Under the pieces are notes generated by a model. It did no database searches, was not told where the DNA came from, and worked only from the letters and a program-made list of their open reading frames with translations. Of a DNA stretch of 64,000 bases, positions 63,885-64,000 are shown one piece after another. The position numbers and the translations under genes were made by a program. Source of the DNA: Methylovirgula sp. 4M-Z18 (lineage in GTDB: Bacteria > Pseudomonadota > Alphaproteobacteria > Rhizobiales > Beijerinckiaceae); contig NZ_CP149574.1 of the NCBI RefSeq assembly GCF_037890675.1, positions 3,882,874-3,946,873 on the forward strand, in the 5' to 3' direction. Within the stretch, counting starts at the first letter, position 1. The number at the start of each line of letters is the position of its first letter.

Positions 63885-64000
63885 CGAACGCGGCTGAGAT
63901 CGAAAAGGTGCTTTGCACCGGTGCAATTGAGGACGCCGAAACTATCGATCGATTTTCTTGCTGAGCCGGGCGACCCGCGCGTCGATCGTCCACTCGAGGG

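Noticed and set aside
1-64000. CRISPR arrays, tRNA and rRNA genes
   Set aside because: I saw no regularly spaced direct repeats, cloverleaf-like sequences or rRNA signatures on either strand; a covariance-model search would be needed to exclude a tRNA fully.

Overview
The window is about 60% GC chromosomal DNA from an alphaproteobacterium. It is most probably a member of the Hyphomicrobiales (Rhizobiales; Beijerinckiaceae/Methylocystaceae-like). The reasons are a complete hopanoid superlocus, NrtR-controlled nadABC, many ATGA-type gene overlaps, and FixK/FNR-type promoters in front of stress genes. No rRNA, tRNA or CRISPR array was seen, and most of the DNA is coding.

Region 1 (1-13 kb): two secreted proteins of unknown function, then a ten-gene minus-strand cluster for uptake and oxidation of a deoxysugar or related sugar acid. 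It holds an ABC importer, two enolase-superfamily dehydratases (one a clear L-fuconate dehydratase), a RhaM-type mutarotase, a Gfo/Idh oxidoreductase and an SDR. A divergent IclR regulator sits upstream. The pathway shows erosion: a MaoC-like gene inside the operon is reduced to its two ends, and a beta-propeller lactonase beyond the regulator has two frameshifts. A serine-recombinase tail remnant lies next to dxs.

Region 2 (13-35.5 kb): isoprenoid and hopanoid biosynthesis. dxs and a second-copy-style ispH flank hpnL-hpnI-hpnJ-hpnK (plus strand), hpnN (minus), hpnH (plus) and the tightly coupled operon hpnA-B-C-D-E-shc-hpnG (minus). These cover the path from farnesyl diphosphate through squalene to hopene, adenosylhopane, ribosylhopane and cyclitol-ether bacteriohopanepolyols, with HpnN as outer-membrane transporter. 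An IS1595-family transposon (20146-22210) is inserted between hpnK and hpnN. Its inverted repeats and 8-bp target duplication are visible, its transposase is dead, and its HNH-type passenger gene is intact.

Region 3 (35.5-42.5 kb): two small secreted proteins, de novo NAD synthesis (nadA-nadB-nadC) under an NrtR-type repressor with two near-identical 19-bp palindromic operators, and an aldo/keto reductase.

Region 4 (42.5-64 kb): a stress/low-oxygen island. Zinc alcohol dehydrogenases, phosphoketolase, universal stress proteins, BON proteins, Hsp20, a P1B ATPase with thioredoxin and an MgtC/DUF4010 protein, ChaB, a kinase-like ATP-binding protein and several unknown small proteins are broken into short transcription units. 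Seven TTGA-N6-TCAA boxes are exact and at least three more differ at one base. Most lie 50-80 bp upstream of a start codon on the appropriate strand, so the island looks like one FixK/FNR-type regulon. Its members include several undescribed small proteins and some decayed genes (a holin-like pseudogene, a DUF302 gene with an internal gap, and an ABC membrane domain lacking its ATPase).
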